Source of the DNA: Diadophis punctatus similis
Lineage: Eukaryota > Chordata > Lepidosauria > Squamata > Dipsadidae
NCBI GenBank assembly: GCA_023053685.1
Contig: JALIGW010000001.1
Location: 230,752,434-230,816,433 of the forward strand
Direction of reading: 5' to 3'
Length of the DNA stretch: 64,000 nt
In this document: positions 60,615-64,000 of the stretch, piece after piece
Numbering within the stretch: position 1 is the first letter of the stretch
Layout: each line of letters opens with the position of its first letter
Made by a program: the position numbers and the translations under genes
Notes under the pieces: model-generated
The model's input: only the letters and a program-made list of their open reading frames with translations
Told to the model about the DNA's origin: nothing
Database searches by the model: none

Positions 60615-61090
60615 ATTAGTTCAGCACTTTATTTTTTTGTGCAGTGTGCCCTATCAGCAGTTTAAAACAAAAACAAAAAGAAATGTACTGTGAATCACAA
60701 AATGACTAAATTTACATGTGAATGATCCCAAATGATCAAAGATTGGGAGTCGATCAGCAGGTGAAATTGAAGTGGCTACCACAAGCCTGACAGTTACATA
60801 CATCAGCTTCTAAGCTTACACTAAGAAAGAATTAAGAATTAGAACTTCACAAAAGGCCATTCCCTCACTGGCATAATATTTATGGTATTGTTTTCTTTTT
60901 ATGTGCCTCCACTTTTCTTTTTGTGGGGGGACATGTAGAGAAAACAAAGTTTGACTCCAAAAATAGCTATCAAAAAAAATAAATAAAACATGTCCTAAGG
61001 AGCTTTTGAGGATTGGGTGGGAGGGACAAACCAGCCAACCAACTTTTCTCCTTGGAAAGGAAAAAGAACCATTATCTTCTTCTGGAAATC
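60615..61090 (-). other. DUSP8 last intron, right part
   Basis: Nothing recognised. Confidence 0.5.
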
Positions 61091-61097
61091 CACTTAC

Positions 61098-61221
61098 CTG
61101 TAGGCATCATCTGAAGACATGCCCATGGTCTTCATGATGTATGCAATGGCAATGGTGGCCGATCGGGAAATCCCTGCCAAGCAGTGCACAATCACCTGGC
61201 AGCTAGAAACTTTGGCCTTAT
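61098..61221 (-). CDS. DUSP8: Dual specificity phosphatase 8, catalytic-loop exon
   Basis: This exon encodes KAKVSSCQVIVHCLAGISRS and continues ATIAIAYIMKTMGMSSDDAYR. It holds the phosphatase signature HC-X5-R (H-C-LAGIS-R-S) with the nucleophilic cysteine and the phosphate-binding arginine, so the enzyme should be active. Boundaries are firm: acceptor CCTGTAG|AT (its first two bases complete the Asp codon begun by the previous exon) and donor CAG|GTAAGTG. 124 nt. The invariant general-acid Asp of the family falls in the preceding exon region. Confidence 0.96.
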
Positions 61222-62118
61222 CTACAGGACAAGAAGACAGAGGTCACTTCAAACACAGAAACCTTAAAGACTACCAAGACTCAGTTCAGTTTTGGTGAAG
61301 TAAAGGCAACTCCAAGAAAGCTTATCTTACCAAATCTGAAATCTTAAAATGTGTCATAAACCTTCTTTGTTGTTTTTGTTGCTACAGACTAACATTGCTC
61401 TCCCTTGGAGACCAGAAAGAAAGCAGCAATACACTACATGAACAAGATATTTATCTCTGCACAAATGCTTTAAGTCAAAACTTGCTTTATCCTTGTTTTG
61501 ATTAACTGAGGGGGCGGTGGGGAGGAGATGTTCACTCCAGTAACCTGAACACTACAGCATCATCATTTGCGTATTGACATCCTTATGCAAATCACATCAT
61601 TTGTATAGTAATGTCATTATATAAATTATGGACTGTTTCAAATTCCATTATATTAAGTTTCAGGTTTCACTGTGCTTGTCATATTGGTTACACAACTCTT
61701 GTGTTTAGCTTGCAGCAAGGAGAGGGAATCTAAGGATTTCAGATTACAGTTCTAATTAGCCCAGCCAGTATGATCAGTAATCTGAAATGAAAAAAAATGT
61801 TGTAATCCACTTGTATGTTCCATATATAACATGGGAATCGGAGAAATATACTTTCCTTGCATAATGCAAATTTAAAATAATTTAAAGTAACCAGACAGGC
61901 AAATACATCATTCATTCCTTATGAGGGGGTGATTTCATTCTTAGAGCCTGGACTATGGCTGTCTATTTGACAATCATTTGCAATAAATTGAGTTGCTTTG
62001 ACATGATAAAAATTACGGAACGAATAAAGCATGGATTAAAAAACTGGGCACAGAATTCATTTATTTAAGCATAGCATCAACTAAATAAATCAACAAATAT
62101 CAGTATTATTTGCAAATG
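61222..62118 (-). other. DUSP8 intron, unrecognised part
   Basis: AT-rich intronic sequence without recognisable elements. Confidence 0.5.
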
Positions 62119-62206
62119 TTCCTTCCTTCCTTCCTTCCTTCCTTCCTTCCTTCCTTCCTTCCTTCCTTCCTTCCTTCCTTCCTTCCTTCCTTCCTTCCTT
62201 CCTTCC
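62119..62206. repeat. (TTCC)22 microsatellite
   Basis: Uninterrupted TTCC array in a DUSP8 intron. Confidence 0.95.
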
Positions 62207-62614
62207 GATATTTTGGATGTCAACACTCCTAAATCCTAAAGGTCATTATGGGAGTTGATTCAATACTCCAGAAGGTACCAGGTTGATCAAAAGTGCTTTC
62301 ACAGACAATCTGAAACACTGCCTACATTCTGTGTCTTAACAAATAAATTATTTCTTTGTACATATTAACAAATACTATCTGAATAAGCCTGGCTGTTCTC
62401 AAGTTTAAAAAGCATATTCATCAAAGGCAAGAGCAGTATTATCTCAAGTAGTACTAATTGTTCCTCTGTGATATCCAGATTTACATTACTTATGTAAATC
62501 TGATGCCCAGAGTTTTATCATCTGGGCATCAGCATCAGGAAATTTGTTTTGTACAAAGGGAGAAGGTGCACCGTCCAAGGGAAGGCTGGTATTTTGCACA
62601 CCGTAGATCATGGG

Positions 62615-62725
62615 TGAAGAAGCTGCGGACTTCAACTCTCAGAATTCCTGAGCCAGCAGAGCTGGCTCAGGAATTCTGGGAGTTGAAGTCCACAAGTCAT
62701 AAAGGGGCCAGTTTCCCAGCTCTGC
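62615..62725. mobile_element. Palindromic hAT MITE, truncated
   Basis: Core palindrome 'ggacttcaactctcagaattcctgagccagc' facing its complement. The outer CAG..CTG ends have decayed ('gggtgaagaagctgcgg' left). Confidence 0.7.
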
Positions 62726-62739
62726 CATAGATCTTGACA

Positions 62740-62932
62740 AATGTATCTTGTCTTTTTATGTACACTCAGAGCATATGCACCAAAGACAAATTCCTTGTGT
62801 GTCCAATCACACTTGGCCAATATTCTATTCTATTCTATTCTATTCTATTCTATTCTATTCTATTCTATTCTATTCTATTCTATTCTATTCTATTCTATTC
62901 CATTCCATTCTATTCTATTCTATTCTATTCTT
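62740..62932 (-). repeat. Snake repeat end with (TATTC)n tail
   Basis: The unique part 62740-62819 (minus strand 'ttggccaagtgtgattgg', 'caaggaatttgtctttggtgc', 'atatgctctgagtgtacat') is a phrase I associate with a widespread snake repeat. It runs into about 22 TATTC units (62820-62932) with two CATTC variants. Such pentanucleotide tails are reported as abundant in snakes in association with CR1-type elements. Confidence 0.65.
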
Positions 62933-63028
62933 CTATTCATTAAACATGAAACTCAGTCAACTGAACATTTAAAAAGTGTCACAAATACCACTGACTGGTG
63001 CTAATGGTTGATATGGGTTGCTGCCAGC

Positions 63029-63029
<1 letters not shown>

Positions 63030-63111
<82 letters not shown>

Positions 63112-63190
63112 ATCACTATCACTATCATCATTATTATCATAATCATCATCATCATCATCATTATCATTACTATTATTATTATTATTATTA
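63030..63190. repeat. Compound trinucleotide array (ATT)(GTT)(ATC)(ATT)
   Basis: Stop-free in several frames; the Ile-, Val- and Asn-only frames are artefacts. It lies about 140 nt from the next DUSP8 exon. Confidence 0.95.
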
Positions 63191-63331
63191 TGGATCAGTG
63201 GAACATGACAAGGGGAACTGAGCAATTTGGTCATCATTCCAAACCTTTTGCATCGACAGCAGAGAAACGGAAAAGGTATGAAACCCCCACAGCCCTTTTC
63301 AAGAGCTCTTTACCAATAAGACTGGTCTTAC

Positions 63332-63491
63332 CGATGAACTCAATCGATTTATCCAGCCAAGGAAGCAGTTTCTCACAGTAATTGTCATTGACTGGAATGC
63401 GCATGAAGTGACTGTCACAGATGAAATCTGGCTTGGGACATGAATTGCTGGCATTGAGAACATAGCTGATCCCATTCTGGGTCATCAGGTC
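63332..63491 (-). CDS. DUSP8: Dual specificity phosphatase 8, start of phosphatase domain
   Basis: Reads DLMTQNGISYVLNASNSCPK, then PDFICDSHFMRIPVNDNYCE and KLLPWLDKSIEFI with the first base of the next Asp codon. The VPVNDN-like stretch (here IPVNDNYCEKL) contains the Asp that serves as general acid in this family. The acceptor is TTTAG|GAC (frame 0) and the donor ATCG|GTAAGACC. 160 nt. Preceding exons, encoding the rhodanese/CH2-type MAP-kinase-docking half, were not found before the window edge and must lie beyond 64000. Confidence 0.95.
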
Positions 63492-63698
63492 CTAAAGGGG
63501 GGGAAAAAAGAGCTAGGTTATTTCATTTGTCATTATGTGCAGAATCCTCTCCCCTATTCTTCCAGAGGTTCTGATTATGCTCTAGTTTTAAGAGACAGTG
63601 GGAATCTAGAAGATCTTGAACTACAGTTCTCAGCAGCCAGAGTCAGTATGGCCAAAGAGGAGGTGGTTAGGAATTGCCGTTCGACAATGTTGGGAAGG

Positions 63699-64000
63699 TT
63701 ACAGATCTTCCACTGCTAGACATTGTCCTCCTTTCTCCCTTGTATCTCCTACTAGACTGTCTGCCATCAGGTCTTGTAGCCATAGAGGGTTTCTATGTAT
63801 TTTAGCTGCCAGTTTAAAATAGTTGAGCAGCTTCTTGTCACAGCGAACAGCTGCACCTTCAATAACAACATTTTCAGACATCTGAAATGCCTTTACGGCA
63901 TAAACTCCCAGTGGAATCAGATCCATGTACTTCTTGTATTTTTCCAATGGGAAAAGAAAATAGGCTTGCAGCATGTCTTCTAAGAGAGGAATGGACTTTG
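63699..64000 (-). pseudogene. Unidentified open frame running off the window edge
   Basis: About 100 codons without a stop on the minus strand, from the window edge to TAA at 63699. Segments read IPLLEDMLQAYFLFPLEK, then YKKYMDLIPLGVYAVKAF, NVVIEGAAVRCDKKLLNYF and KLAAKIHRNPLWLQDLMADS. The balanced composition and helical hydrophobic pattern look like genuine protein rather than chance. It lies in the DUSP8 intron upstream of exon 63332-63491, same strand, and is not a DUSP8 sequence. I do not recognise the family. A retrocopy of a cellular gene, a mobile-element protein or a nested exon are all possible; no poly(A) tract is seen downstream. The last 15-20 residues (DTREKGG..) look less protein-like and may be past a true end. 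Confidence 0.4.

Noticed and set aside
62998..63381. 127-codon plus-strand frame overlapping a DUSP8 exon
   Set aside because: It is an Ile/Val/Tyr reading of a trinucleotide microsatellite that runs into the antisense of the true exon.

Overview
The window is vertebrate nuclear DNA, most likely from an advanced (caenophidian) snake. The evidence is an intron-rich gene whose product matches vertebrate DUSP8, very long introns and intergenic DNA, and a squamate-type repeat load. That load includes CR1/L2-like LINEs, tRNA-derived Sauria-type SINEs, many short hAT-type elements with exact 8-bp target duplications, solo LTRs, Penelope-like fragments and a long (TATTC)n microsatellite. No bacterial operons, CRISPR arrays or plasmid features are present. 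Species-level assignment is inference.

Only two protein-coding genes are supported, both on the minus strand. At the left, a 17-nt first coding exon (MDWLMG, then a consensus GTGAGT donor) lies in a CpG island at about 5480-6340. I read it as the start of MOB2; everything left of it would be MOB2 intron 1. At the right, three exons (63332-63491, 61098-61221, 58870-59992) splice in frame into 468 codons. They carry most of the dual-specificity phosphatase domain, with the HCLAGISRS catalytic loop, and the complete C-terminal tail of DUSP8. The N-terminal rhodanese-like part lies beyond position 64000. MOB2 and DUSP8 are adjacent and co-oriented in human 11p15.5, so the order supports both calls.

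The roughly 52 kb between them is intergenic and built largely of nested mobile elements. At 5-9 kb there is a palindromic Penelope-like insertion and a CR1. At 11-13 kb there are two hAT elements with exact target duplications. At 15-18 kb three LINE fragments abut. From 20 to 31 kb lies a dense hAT cluster plus a GC-rich composite element bounded by TTAA. From 33 to 48 kb there are SINEs, two solo LTRs (one nested in another LTR-like repeat), a minisatellite-bearing hAT and a CR1 split by a hAT. At 50 kb a mariner remnant forms a palindrome. By contrast, 51.7-58.9 kb, just downstream of DUSP8, is nearly free of recognisable repeats apart from one terminal-inverted-repeat element. It probably contains the DUSP8 3' UTR.

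The most noteworthy observations are: a two-tier perfect inverted repeat of about 560 bp around hammerhead-ribozyme-like motifs; the same hammerhead-like fold in a second Penelope-like family; a 42-bp minisatellite carried inside hAT elements; and an unidentified open reading frame of about 100 codons running off the right edge inside a DUSP8 intron.
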